Shown here piece by piece: positions 1 through 7,099 of a DNA stretch of 8,474 bases (its first letter is position 1; the number at the start of each line of letters is the position of its first letter). Made by a program: the position numbers and the translations under genes. The notes under the pieces were generated by a model, which had not been told where the DNA came from, searched no databases, and was given only the letters and a program-made list of their open reading frames with translations. The stretch spans positions 1 to 8,474 of the forward strand of contig CAJXZI010000073.1 of the NCBI GenBank assembly GCA_913063005.1, written 5' to 3'. This DNA comes from an uncultured Halieaceae bacterium (lineage in GTDB: Bacteria; Pseudomonadota; Gammaproteobacteria; Pseudomonadales; Halieaceae).

Positions 1-2
1 TG

Positions 3-646
3 AAACTGTTAGAGGATTCGATAGAATCGAACTCAATCTCTGCTAACCAAAGTCCCCCCTCGTTGACCTGGGTATAGCCAGCGGCACAAGCGGTTTTGCC
101 GTCGGTTTTACCTCTAATGATCTTTTACTCTCAGCTGAGCTTTCAGCGCTTGAGGCGGCGGGTGAGGGTGAGGTCGTGTCTCAGCCGAAAGTAATCACTG
201 GCGATAAGCAGCAAGCGACAATCAAATCAGGAACAGAGATTCCATATCAAGAGGGAGCGGCCTCTGGTGCAACAACCACGCAATTTAAGGAGGCTGTACT
301 GCAGTTAACTGTTACTCCTAACATCACCCCGGACGATCGGATACTCTTGGATCTGGTGGTTAATCAGGACTCGGTGGGTCAGTTAGTACCGAGTGCTAAC
401 GGTGGTTTAGTACCCTCGATAGACACAACAGAGTTGACGACACAGGTGCTGGTTGGCAATGGAGAAACCGTCGTTCTTGGTGGTGTGTTTAAAAATGAGG
501 AGACGAAGCAGATTCACAAGGTGCCGATACTGGGGGATTTGCCCGGGGTTGGTGCGCTGTTTAGGAGCGCGGCAACAACGAACAAGAAAGTAGAAACCTT
601 GATCTTTATTACGCCACGTATTCTCTCTGAGGTATTGCTCGATTAA
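3..646 (+). CDS. pilQ: Type IV pilus secretin PilQ, C-terminal part (5' partial, apparent frameshift)
   Basis: PilQ forms the multimeric outer-membrane pore through which the type IV pilus leaves the cell. Only the end of the C-terminal secretin domain is present, about 214 residues if the frames are joined. Motifs seen: VSQPKVITGDKQ (from base 176), GTEIPYQE, ASGATTTQFKEAVL, VTPNITPDDR, and at 461-547 the classic secretin signature, GETVVLGGV followed by 11 residues and VPILGDLPG. The protein ends FITPRILSEVLLD, a normal PilQ C-terminus. Secretin-like sequence (VDLGIASGTSGFAVGF) extends upstream of the GTG at 176, so that GTG is internal and not a start. The frame is closed by TAA at 44-46. 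The upstream coding continues in another frame (3-59), and the two join at the C6 run at 54-59. The gene may be intact with a sequencing error, or truly broken. aroK follows after 30 bases, the usual order. Family assignment is certain; gene integrity is not. Confidence 0.93.
54..59 (+). other. C6 homopolymer where the pilQ reading frame shifts
   Basis: Upstream of this run the frame with codons starting at 3, 6, 9 and so on is open, but it stops at TAG 75-77. The downstream pilQ frame (codons starting at 59, 62 and so on) is closed by TAA at 44-46. Adding one C to the run, or one -1 slip on it, joins the frames as S-P-P-L-V-D-L-G, and VDLG is a plausible PilQ sequence. Possible causes are a homopolymer sequencing error, a real mutation, or slippage. 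The sequence alone cannot separate them. Confidence 0.6.
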
Positions 647-665
647 GCTCTACATGTCTCATAAA

Positions 666-673
666 CAGGGTGA
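666..673 (+). promoter_or_regulatory. Ribosome binding site of aroK
   Basis: The bases CAGGGTGA sit just before ATG 677, with a purine-rich AGGG core about 6 bases upstream of the start. This supports 677 over the ATG at 654, which is in a different frame. Confidence 0.5.
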
Positions 674-676
674 AAC

Positions 677-1201
677 ATGCGCGTCTTTTTGGTCGGTCCG
701 CCCGGTTCTGGAAAATCTACTGTCGGCAAGCACATGGCCGCAAATCTCAGCGCCCGTTTTTTTGATCTCGATGAGGTTATAGAGGAGCGCGCTGGCGCCG
801 ATATACCCTGGATCTTTGATGTCGAAGGCGAAAGTGGTTTTCGCGATCGTGAGGAAGCTGTTGTTGCTGATTTCGCGGGGCACGAAAATGTCGTCGTAGC
901 AACCGGTGGAGGTGTTGTACTGCGTGAAGCAAATCGTGCGGCGATGCAAGCAAATTGCACGGTGGTCTATCTCTCTGCAACGCTCGACACTCTGGTTGCG
1001 CGAACAGCTGGTAAGGTTAAGCGGCCGCTATTGGCAGGAAAGGATCCGCGACCTATCTTGACGGAGATGCTTAAGGTCCGCGGACCTCTCTACGAGGCGG
1101 TTGCCGACATTACAGTTTTGTCCACTGGTGGTTCCGCCAAAAAGCTAGCGGCAGTGATCGTTGATAAACTTGCGGAACTGGCAGCGGCGCAAACCACCTA
1201 G
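677..1201 (+). CDS. aroK: Shikimate kinase
   Basis: Cytoplasmic enzyme that phosphorylates shikimate at the 3-hydroxyl using ATP, step 5 of the shikimate pathway. The protein has 174 residues, the usual AroK length. Motifs seen: Walker A P-loop GPPGSGKST (7-15); DLD (30-32), the Mg2+/shikimate-binding acidic motif, within FFDLDEVIEERAGADIPWIF; GFRDREE (54-60), with the shikimate-binding Arg56; ATGGG (75-79), the glycine triplet that contacts substrate; KRPLL (115-119), with the LID arginine Arg116; and RGPLYE (135-140), with a further substrate-binding Arg. All catalytic residues I would expect are present. The P-loop reads PPGSG where E. coli AroK has PMGAG, a conservative change. The start is ATG 677 with a reasonable ribosome binding site. 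It lies 30 bases after pilQ and is probably cotranscribed with it. aroB, another shikimate-pathway gene, follows. Confidence 0.97.
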   Translation: MRVFLVGPPGSGKSTVGKHMAANLSARFFDLDEVIEERAGADIPWIFDVEGESGFRDREEAVVADFAGHENVVVATGGGVVLREANRAAMQANCTVVYLSATLDTLVARTAGKVKRPLLAGKDPRPILTEMLKVRGPLYEAVADITVLSTGGSAKKLAAVIVDKLAELAAAQTT

Positions 1202-1234
1202 ACCCCGATTGTAGGTCGACTAAGGTGTGGTAAT

Positions 1235-1257
1235 CGTTCAGTAATAGTATCTGAACG
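1235..1257 (+). repeat. Perfect 7-bp inverted repeat (hairpin) between aroK and aroB
   Basis: CGTTCAG (1235-1241) and CTGAACG (1251-1257) are exact reverse complements separated by 9 bases, so the transcript could form a 7-bp stem. No U-run follows, so it is not a standard intrinsic terminator. It could be an RNA-stability or processing hairpin, an operator, or chance. Confidence 0.45.
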
Positions 1258-1273
1258 GCAGGACAAAGTTCAG
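1251..1273 (+). repeat. Alternative hairpin sharing an arm with the 1235-1257 repeat
   Basis: CTGAAC (1251-1256) is also the reverse complement of GTTCAG (1268-1273), with an 11-base loop. The arm at 1251-1256 can therefore pair upstream or downstream but not both, which is the geometry of mutually exclusive stems. The stem is only 6 bp, so the functional inference is weak. Confidence 0.3.
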
Positions 1274-1329
1274 CGATAGCCCGGTTAGCCGCGAGTGAGA
1301 GACAGAGACGAAATTAGCGTGAGATCCGC

Positions 1330-1346
1330 GAGAGACTAGCAAATTG
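1330..1346 (+). promoter_or_regulatory. Translation start region of aroB with TTG start codon
   Basis: The start codon is TTG at 1344-1346. The same frame has TGA at 1320-1322, and no ATG or GTG lies between that stop and the TTG. A GAGAG at 1330-1334, ending 9 bases upstream, is the best ribosome binding site. The conserved AroB N-terminus (RSYPI) begins at residue 19, so starting much later would remove family sequence. Confidence 0.6.
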
Positions 1347-2435
1347 AAAACAATCGACCCCGCCGTTAACGTTTGCCTTACTTCCGAGTCTATTGATCGC
1401 AGCTACCCGATTTTTATCGACGGCGGTCTGTTGAGCGATCGTGAACTGCTCGATGATCTGCTTCAGGGTAGAAGCGTGTGTTTGGTCACTAACGACACTC
1501 TATCTGAACTCTACCTAAGCCAAGTTTTAGCTGCGCTTGGTGCCGACAGAAAAGTAACCGTCGTTACTCTTCCTGATGGCGAACAGTTCAAGACCATGAT
1601 GGCTATCGAGCAGGTGCTCACCGCAGCTTTGGAAGAGAAGCATGAGCGAAGTACGGTATTCATCGCTCTGGGTGGCGGTGTCGTGGGTGATATCACGGGC
1701 TTTGCTGCTTCCACTTTTTTGCGCGGCGCCGATTTTATCCAGATGCCTACGACGCTGCTGGCGCAAGTTGATTCCTCGGTCGGGGGTAAGACAGGTGTTA
1801 ACCATCCAATGGGTAAAAACCTTATCGGAGCTTTTCACCAGCCAATAGCTGTGTTGTGCGACACGCAGACCCTAGAAACGCTCCCTGATCGAGAGTTTTC
1901 GGCGGGTATTGCCGAGGTCATCAAGTACGGTTTAATCGCTGATAAAGTTTTCTTTTATGACCTCATTGACAATGCAGAGGCGCTTAAAAGCCGTGATCCT
2001 GATGTATTAGCCAGGGTCATTGCGCGTTGCTGTGCCATAAAAGCAGATGTCGTTAGTCGTGATGAGCGAGAGGGTGGGATCAGAGCTATTCTCAATCTCG
2101 GCCACACGTTTGGTCATGCGATCGAAAAAGAGCAAGGCTTTGGCAAATGGTTGCACGGCGAGGCAGTCGCGGCGGGCATGGTTATGGCTACGCGGATTTC
2201 TGTCTCGAGGGGATATGTCCCCAGCGCTGTGCTCGATGACCTGTTGCTGTTCCTTAAAACGTTTGACTTACCCTGTACTCCGCCAAGCGGTATGACGGTT
2301 GACGTCTTCCTCCGCGCTATGCAGGGCGATAAAAAAGTTCAGTCGGGTCGTATCCGCTATATCCTGCTTTCGGCACTCGGTGAAGCCTCGATTGTCGAAG
2401 ATGTGAGTGAATCCGAAATCGCTGCCTGTCTGTAA
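1344..2435 (+). CDS. aroB: 3-dehydroquinate synthase
   Basis: Cytoplasmic, NAD+- and divalent-metal-dependent (usually Zn2+ or Co2+) enzyme. It converts 3-deoxy-D-arabino-heptulosonate 7-phosphate to 3-dehydroquinate, step 2 of the shikimate pathway. The protein has 363 residues, normal for AroB. Motifs seen: RSYPIFIDGGLL near the N-terminus; LPDGEQFK (77-83); the NAD-binding glycine motif LGGGVVGDITGF (109-120); MPTTLLAQVDSSVGGKTGVN (134-153), with active-site Lys149; and the metal ligands Glu191 (in AEVIK), His254 (in LGHTFGHAIE) and His271 (in LHGEAV). The N-terminus is about eight residues longer than in many homologues. The start is TTG, the first usable codon after an in-frame stop. The stop codon lies inside a hairpin at 2425-2453. 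It is downstream of aroK by 142 bases, more than within a tight operon, but on the same strand and in the same pathway. Confidence 0.97.
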   Translation: MKTIDPAVNVCLTSESIDRSYPIFIDGGLLSDRELLDDLLQGRSVCLVTNDTLSELYLSQVLAALGADRKVTVVTLPDGEQFKTMMAIEQVLTAALEEKHERSTVFIALGGGVVGDITGFAASTFLRGADFIQMPTTLLAQVDSSVGGKTGVNHPMGKNLIGAFHQPIAVLCDTQTLETLPDREFSAGIAEVIKYGLIADKVFFYDLIDNAEALKSRDPDVLARVIARCCAIKADVVSRDEREGGIRAILNLGHTFGHAIEKEQGFGKWLHGEAVAAGMVMATRISVSRGYVPSAVLDDLLLFLKTFDLPCTPPSGMTVDVFLRAMQGDKKVQSGRIRYILLSALGEASIVEDVSESEIAACL

Positions 2436-2453
2436 ACCTTTGATACAGACGGG
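2425..2453 (+). terminator. Terminator-like hairpin spanning the aroB stop codon
   Basis: CCTGTCTGTA (2425-2434) pairs along all 10 positions with TACAGACGGG (2444-2453), with one G-U pair and a 9-base loop. The aroB stop codon TAA (2433-2435) is in the left arm and loop. Only two T follow the stem, so it lacks the U-run of an intrinsic terminator. It may mark the 3' end of the aroB message by processing or stabilisation instead. Confidence 0.4.
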
Positions 2454-2481
2454 TTCATGGCGCAGCGTCACTGCCCTTAAA

Positions 2482-2510
2482 TTGTAGAAAGTTCGCAAAA
2501 AGTGTAAACT
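2482..2510 (+). promoter_or_regulatory. Candidate sigma-70 promoter of gltBD
   Basis: TTGTAG (2482-2487) as a -35 box and TAAACT (2505-2510) as a -10 box are exactly 17 bases apart. They match the consensus at 3/6 and 4/6 positions. The -10 is followed at once by a GC-rich discriminator, GCGCGG (2511-2516), a feature linked in E. coli to stringent control by ppGpp. Transcription would begin near 2517, giving an 85-base leader before ATG 2602. The -10 is also bracketed by AAAAAG (2497-2502) and CTTTTT (2518-2523), an inverted repeat. The call rests on spacing and context more than on box strength. Confidence 0.4.
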
Positions 2511-2590
2511 GCGCGGCCTTTTTGACTGTGCGTCGGGCGTTTTGGGTGTTAGCAGTGCGTCGGCAAACAGTCCCGTTGAGATCAAGCGAG

Positions 2591-2604
2591 TAAGTTCTAG
2601 CATG
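2591..2604 (+). promoter_or_regulatory. Translation start of gltB at ATG 2602
   Basis: TAAG (2591-2594), seven bases before ATG 2602, can pair with the 3' end of 16S rRNA and is preceded by further GAG purines. It is a weak site. A TTG at 2542 would extend the protein by 20 residues, but that stretch has no family likeness and would sit within the leader of the candidate promoter, so ATG 2602 is preferred. Confidence 0.5.
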
Positions 2605-5600
2605 AAGTCATCAGACATCGTGAACGACTCCGTGGGCCCGAAAGATCAGCCGCGCGGTTTGTACAATCCAGAAGAATTCCGAGACAACTGTGGCTTCGGG
2701 ATGATCGCCCACCAGCAAGGCGTGCCTAGTCATAAACTTCTGCAGACGGCCATTGAGTCGCTTACGTGCATGACTCACCGTGGTGGTATCGCGGCCGACG
2801 GTAAAACGGGCGACGGCTGCGGATTGCTGCTTCAGATGCCTACGCCGTTCATGCGCGCAGCTGCGAGGGAGATCTTAGGGCGAGAGCTTAAAAACACCTT
2901 TGCTGTTGGCATGGTCTTCATGTCCAGAGCCCTTGAAGCGCAAGCTAAGGTGCGCGCGGCGTTTGAGACCGCGGCGCAAGAGTTTAATTTTGATGTTGCC
3001 ACGTGGCGAGTGGTGCCCACGCAGCCTGACGTCTGTGGTGAGATTGCGCTTGAGCAGCTGCCGCAAATCGAACAGGTGTTCTTAGAGGCGGATGACGCGA
3101 GTCACGAAGAGGTCACAGCAAACTTATTCATGATCCGTCGTCGTGTGGAAATGGCGATGGCAGACGACCCAGATTTCTATATCTGTAGCCTCTCAGACCG
3201 TGTGATCTCATACAAAGGCTTGGTGATGCCAGCCGATCTCGAGCATTTTTACCCTGACCTCGGGGATGAAAGCCTTGAAACGGCAATTTGTGTTTTCCAC
3301 CAGCGTTTCTCAACGAATACATTACCCCGTTGGCCGCTTGCGCAGCCGTTCCGAATGCTGGCGCACAATGGTGAAATCAACACCATTCAAGGCAATCGTA
3401 GCTGGTCGAGGGCGCGCACACCCAAGTTGTCTTCACCAATGCTGCCTGATCTTCACAGCGTGGCGCCGCTGGTAAATGAGCACGGCTCTGACTCCTCAAG
3501 CCTGGATAACATGCTCGAGCTCTTGGTGACTGGGGGCGTTGATCTCCCGAAAGCGCTTCGTATGTTGATTCCACCTGCTTGGCAAAACATTGAAGATATC
3601 GATCCAGATCTAAAGGCGTTTTATCAATATCACGCCATGCACATGGAGCCTTGGGACGGCCCCGCGGGCATCGTACTGACCGACGGGCGATATGCTTGCT
3701 GCTTGCTTGATAGAAATGGTCTCCGCCCCGCACGCTGGGTAACAACTTCCGACGGTTTTATCACGCTTGCATCTGAGGTAGGAACTTACCACTACGCGCC
3801 AGAAACCGTGACGGCTAAGGGTCGTGTAGGTCCGGGTCAAATCCTTGTGATTGATACCGAGACCGGGGAAGTGCTGCACACCAAGGATATCGACAATAAA
3901 CTGAAGAGCAGCAAGCCTTACAAGCAGTGGCTGCGTGACAACGCCCGCCATATCGAAGCCTCTTACGACACAACGGTTACCGCTCCCATTGACGGCGATG
4001 CGTTAGACGTTTACCAGAAAATGTTTCAAGTCACCCTTGAAGAGCGCGATCAGGTACTGAAACCGCTGGCGGAGTCAGGGAATGAAGCCGTTGGTTCTAT
4101 GGGTGACGATACGCCTATGGCGGTTTTGTCCGCGCGTGAGCGATCGCTCTACGACTACTTCAGACAGAAGTTTGCGCAAGTAACAAACCCGCCTATTGAC
4201 CCTCTTCGCGAGGCGATCGTTATGTCGCTCGAAGTTGACCTAGGTGGCGAGGCTAACCTTTTCGAGGAAACAGAGTCCCACGCGCGGCGAGTGAGTCTGA
4301 CGTCGCCTGTGCTGTCTCAGGGTAAGTTCGAATCAGTACTGGCCTTGAACGAGAGCGGCTTGAAGGTTCAGGTGCTCGATGCAACGTACAGTCCTGAAGA
4401 GACAACACTGAAAGAAGCCGTTGCAACGCTCTGCCGGGAGGCAGGTGCGCACGTGGCTGGCGGTGCCAGTGTGCTGGTGTTATCTGACCGAAATTTCGGC
4501 GAGGATCGCGTGCCTATACACAGCCTCCTTGCAACCGGTGCGGTTCATAACCACTTAATTGCCAACGGGCTTCGGGCAGATTCTAACTTGATTATCGAGT
4601 CGGGCAGTGCGCGTGATTCGCATCAGTTTGCTTGCCTACTCGGATTTGGTGCTACGGCTGTTTATCCCTATCTCGCCTACAGTGTGCTTGCGCAGCAATT
4701 GGCTGATGGTGAGATCTTGGGCGCGCCGTCAGCCTGCTATAAGAATTACCGCAAAGGCATCAATAAAGGTCTGCTCAAGATTATGTCGAAGATGGGCATA
4801 TCGGCGGTGAATAGCTACCGCGGGGCACAACTTTTCGAGGCGGTTGGTTTGGACGCTGAGGTGGTCGATGTGGCCTTTAGTGGCGTGTCATCGCGGATTG
4901 CGGGTGCTGGATTCGCACACCTCGAGTTTGATCAAGTTCAGCTTGCTCGAGCGGCGCGGCTTAAGCGCAAGCCGGTCGTAGCAGGCGGACTCCTCAAGTA
5001 TGTGCACGGCGGCGAATATCACGCTTACAACCCAGACGTAGTAATGAGTTTGCAGCGCGCTGTCGTGAGCAACGATACCGCGGACTACAAGACCTATGCA
5101 GATCACTGCAATGACCGGCCTGTTGCCGCGCTTCGCGATCTATTGAACCTCAAACCAAGCCCAGCGCCGATTCCGCTCGAGGACGTCGAACCGATCGATG
5201 CGATCCTAAAGCGATTTGACTCGGCGGGTATGTCGCTCGGTGCGCTCTCGCCTGAGGCGCACGAAGCGTTGGCGATGGGCATGAATGCGATTGGGGCGCG
5301 CTCCAATAGTGGTGAGGGCGGCGAAGACCCGGCGCGCTATGGTACTAATCGGGTGTCCAAGATTAAGCAGATCGCCTCCGGGCGATTCGGCGTCACGCCA
5401 CATTATTTGGTAAATGCCGAAGTGCTGCAGATTAAAGTGGCGCAGGGTGCAAAGCCTGGCGAAGGTGGGCAGCTGCCCGGTGGTAAGGTTAATGACCTTA
5501 TTGCGCGTCTGCGGTACTCGGTTCCAGGCGTTACGCTGATTTCACCACCGCCCCACCACGACATTTACTCGATCGAAGATCTGGCACAGCTCATTTTTGA

Positions 5601-7089
5601 CCTCAAAGAAGTCAATCCTGATGCGCTGGTGTCGGTGAAGCTGGTTTCTGAACCCGGCGTAGGAACAATCGCAGCCGGTGTAGCCAAGGCCTACGCAGAT
5701 CTGATTACGATCTCTGGGTATGACGGGGGAATCGCAGCGAGCCCGCTTACCTCGATTCGTCATGCGGGATCACCGTGGGAGTTAGGTCTTGCTGAGGTAC
5801 ATCAAACACTGAGAGGCAACCGTCTGCGCGGTAAGATTCGATTGCAGGCAGACGGTGGTATGAAGACTGGCTTAGACGTCGTGAAAGCCGCCATTTTGGG
5901 TGCTGAAAGCTTTGGTTTCGGTACTGCGCCTATGATTGCAATGGGGTGTAAGTACCTTCGTATTTGCCATCTCAACAATTGTGCAACAGGCGTTGCAACG
6001 CAGAACGACAAGCTCCGCGAGGATCATTTTGTCGGTGATGTCGAGCGCGTGGTTAACTTCTTCCGGTTTGTGGCGGAGGAGACGCGTGAATGGATGGCCT
6101 CACTAGGTGTCTCAAGACTCGAAGACCTGATTGGGCGGGTCGATTTGCTCGAACATCTTGATGGCACAACTGATAAGCAGAGTGCCTTGAACCTCCAGCC
6201 TATTACCTGGGTTGATGAAACCGCGGTTGATCAGCCTCAATTCTGCGAGGTAGACAGAAACCCGCCGTTCGACCAAGGAGAGAAAGCGGCTCTTATCCTC
6301 TCTGAAGTACTGCCCGCTATCGACGCAAAACAGGGTGGTGAGTTTAGTTTTTCAGTCACGAACTGTGATCGATCGATTGGTGCACGTATTTCCGGAGAGA
6401 TTGCAAAACGCTACGGTAACGCGGGGATGGAAGAGGCACCTATTACGCTAAAACTCGAGGGTACCGCGGGTCAGAGCTTTGGTGTCTGGAACGCAGGTGG
6501 TCTTCACATGTATCTCGCTGGCGATTGCAACGACTACGTTGGCAAGGGCATGGCGGGTGGAAAAATAGTTGTTTACCCGCCTGAGGGAAGTCAGTTCGAA
6601 AGCAAGCGCGCGAGCATCATAGGGAACACCTGTCTCTACGGCGCTACCGGAGGACGCTTATTTGCCTCGGGTTGTGCCGGAGAGCGCTTTGCGGTTCGAA
6701 ATTCAGGCGCACATGCGGTTATTGAAGGCGCTGGTGACCACTGCTGTGAGTACATGACCGGTGGCTGCGTGACGGTGCTGGGCGAGACTGGTTTGAATTT
6801 TGGTGCGGGAATGACGGGCGGTGTGGCCTTTGTGCTCGATGAAACTCGCGCGTTCCCCGATCGATACAACCATGAACTCGTTGAGATACGTCGTATCAGC
6901 GGTGAGGCTGCAGAAGCGCACAGGCATTTCTTGCGCGATAACATCAAAGAGTTCGTTGCGGAGACAGGGTCGTCATGGGGCCAGCACATCCTCGACAATT
7001 TCGCGGATTATGTAGGGAAGTTTTGGTTGGTAAAGCCAAAAGCAGCCGACTTTAATCAGTTGGTAGCCCGATTCCGCTACACAGATTGA
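2602..7089 (+). CDS. gltB: Glutamate synthase (NADPH) large (alpha) subunit
   Basis: Large subunit of the cytoplasmic NADPH-dependent glutamate synthase. It hydrolyses glutamine, channels the ammonia internally and adds it to 2-oxoglutarate at an FMN site to give glutamate. From ATG 2602 it has 1495 residues (E. coli about 1486). Domains in order: a propeptide of 29 residues; a class II glutamine amidotransferase domain from catalytic Cys30 (DNCGFGMIAH) to about 430, with Arg235, the Asn256-Gly257 oxyanion pair (HNGEINT) and Asp297; a central domain to about 800; the FMN-binding synthase barrel, about 850-1200, with MSLGALSPEAHEAL (877 onwards) and KPGEGGQLPGGK (951 onwards); a 3Fe-4S cluster site, Cys1116, Cys1122 and Cys1127, in GCKYLRICHLNNC; and a C-terminal GXGXG beta-helix from about 1287, with repeated glycine motifs. 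Cys30 must become the N-terminus by propeptide removal, as is known for the family. No frame break is visible. gltD follows after 10 bases. Confidence 0.98.
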   Translation: MKSSDIVNDSVGPKDQPRGLYNPEEFRDNCGFGMIAHQQGVPSHKLLQTAIESLTCMTHRGGIAADGKTGDGCGLLLQMPTPFMRAAAREILGRELKNTFAVGMVFMSRALEAQAKVRAAFETAAQEFNFDVATWRVVPTQPDVCGEIALEQLPQIEQVFLEADDASHEEVTANLFMIRRRVEMAMADDPDFYICSLSDRVISYKGLVMPADLEHFYPDLGDESLETAICVFHQRFSTNTLPRWPLAQPFRMLAHNGEINTIQGNRSWSRARTPKLSSPMLPDLHSVAPLVNEHGSDSSSLDNMLELLVTGGVDLPKALRMLIPPAWQNIEDIDPDLKAFYQYHAMHMEPWDGPAGIVLTDGRYACCLLDRNGLRPARWVTTSDGFITLASEVGTYHYAPETVTAKGRVGPGQILVIDTETGEVLHTKDIDNKLKSSKPYKQWLRDNARHIEASYDTTVTAPIDGDALDVYQKMFQVTLEERDQVLKPLAESGNEAVGSMGDDTPMAVLSARERSLYDYFRQKFAQVTNPPIDPLREAIVMSLEVDLGGEANLFEETESHARRVSLTSPVLSQGKFESVLALNESGLKVQVLDATYSPEETTLKEAVATLCREAGAHVAGGASVLVLSDRNFGEDRVPIHSLLATGAVHNHLIANGLRADSNLIIESGSARDSHQFACLLGFGATAVYPYLAYSVLAQQLADGEILGAPSACYKNYRKGINKGLLKIMSKMGISAVNSYRGAQLFEAVGLDAEVVDVAFSGVSSRIAGAGFAHLEFDQVQLARAARLKRKPVVAGGLLKYVHGGEYHAYNPDVVMSLQRAVVSNDTADYKTYADHCNDRPVAALRDLLNLKPSPAPIPLEDVEPIDAILKRFDSAGMSLGALSPEAHEALAMGMNAIGARSNSGEGGEDPARYGTNRVSKIKQIASGRFGVTPHYLVNAEVLQIKVAQGAKPGEGGQLPGGKVNDLIARLRYSVPGVTLISPPPHHDIYSIEDLAQLIFDLKEVNPDALVSVKLVSEPGVGTIAAGVAKAYADLITISGYDGGIAASPLTSIRHAGSPWELGLAEVHQTLRGNRLRGKIRLQADGGMKTGLDVVKAAILGAESFGFGTAPMIAMGCKYLRICHLNNCATGVATQNDKLREDHFVGDVERVVNFFRFVAEETREWMASLGVSRLEDLIGRVDLLEHLDGTTDKQSALNLQPITWVDETAVDQPQFCEVDRNPPFDQGEKAALILSEVLPAIDAKQGGEFSFSVTNCDRSIGARISGEIAKRYGNAGMEEAPITLKLEGTAGQSFGVWNAGGLHMYLAGDCNDYVGKGMAGGKIVVYPPEGSQFESKRASIIGNTCLYGATGGRLFASGCAGERFAVRNSGAHAVIEGAGDHCCEYMTGGCVTVLGETGLNFGAGMTGGVAFVLDETRAFPDRYNHELVEIRRISGEAAEAHRHFLRDNIKEFVAETGSSWGQHILDNFADYVGKFWLVKPKAADFNQLVARFRYTD

Positions 7090-7099
7090 GAGTTGTAAT
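7087..7099 (+). promoter_or_regulatory. gltB-gltD junction and gltD ribosome binding site
   Basis: The gltB stop TGA (7087-7089) runs straight into GAGAG (7088-7092), which lies seven bases before ATG 7100. The 10-base spacer leaves no room for a separate promoter, so the two subunits are almost certainly made from one message, and their translation may be coupled. Confidence 0.6.

Larger units (their letters stand above)
1202..1343 (+). other. aroK-aroB intergenic gap with inverted and direct repeats
   Basis: This 142-base gap has no open reading frame that I can support. It contains the inverted repeat at 1235-1257 and a third arm copy at 1268-1273. Nearer aroB is a purine-rich stretch with CCGCGAG repeated at 1289-1295 and 1326-1332, and GAGAC at 1299-1303, 1305-1309 and 1332-1336. 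I see no T-rich tail that would make the hairpin a terminator and no convincing sigma-70 promoter. Confidence 0.5.

Noticed and set aside
54..59. Programmed -1 ribosomal frameshifting as the way pilQ is normally made
   Set aside because: The C6 run is slippery in principle, but I see no clear downstream pseudoknot or upstream Shine-Dalgarno-like stimulator, and I know of no family precedent in PilQ. An indel or a sequencing error is more likely.
176..646. Treating GTG 176 as the true start of a short 156-residue secretin protein
   Set aside because: The same frame continues upstream with secretin-like residues back to about base 59, and the GTG lies inside the conserved VVSQPK motif. It is an internal codon of pilQ.
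2542..2601. A 20-residue N-terminal extension of GltB from TTG 2542
   Set aside because: The extension has no resemblance to GltB propeptides that I can recognise, uses a rare start, and falls in the probable 5' leader. ATG 2602 gives a propeptide of usual size.
2268..2618. Minus-strand open frame of 116 codons across the aroB end and the aroB-gltB gap
   Set aside because: It shows no recognisable domain or clear ribosome binding site, and it overlaps the end of aroB, the gap and the start of gltB. It is most simply a chance frame.
3377..3745. Long minus-strand frames inside gltB (also 6636-6998 and others), and the minus-strand frame at 7291-7665 in gltD
   Set aside because: They lie wholly within well-supported genes, have no domain likeness, and are compositionally skewed as expected from reading coding DNA in the wrong frame.
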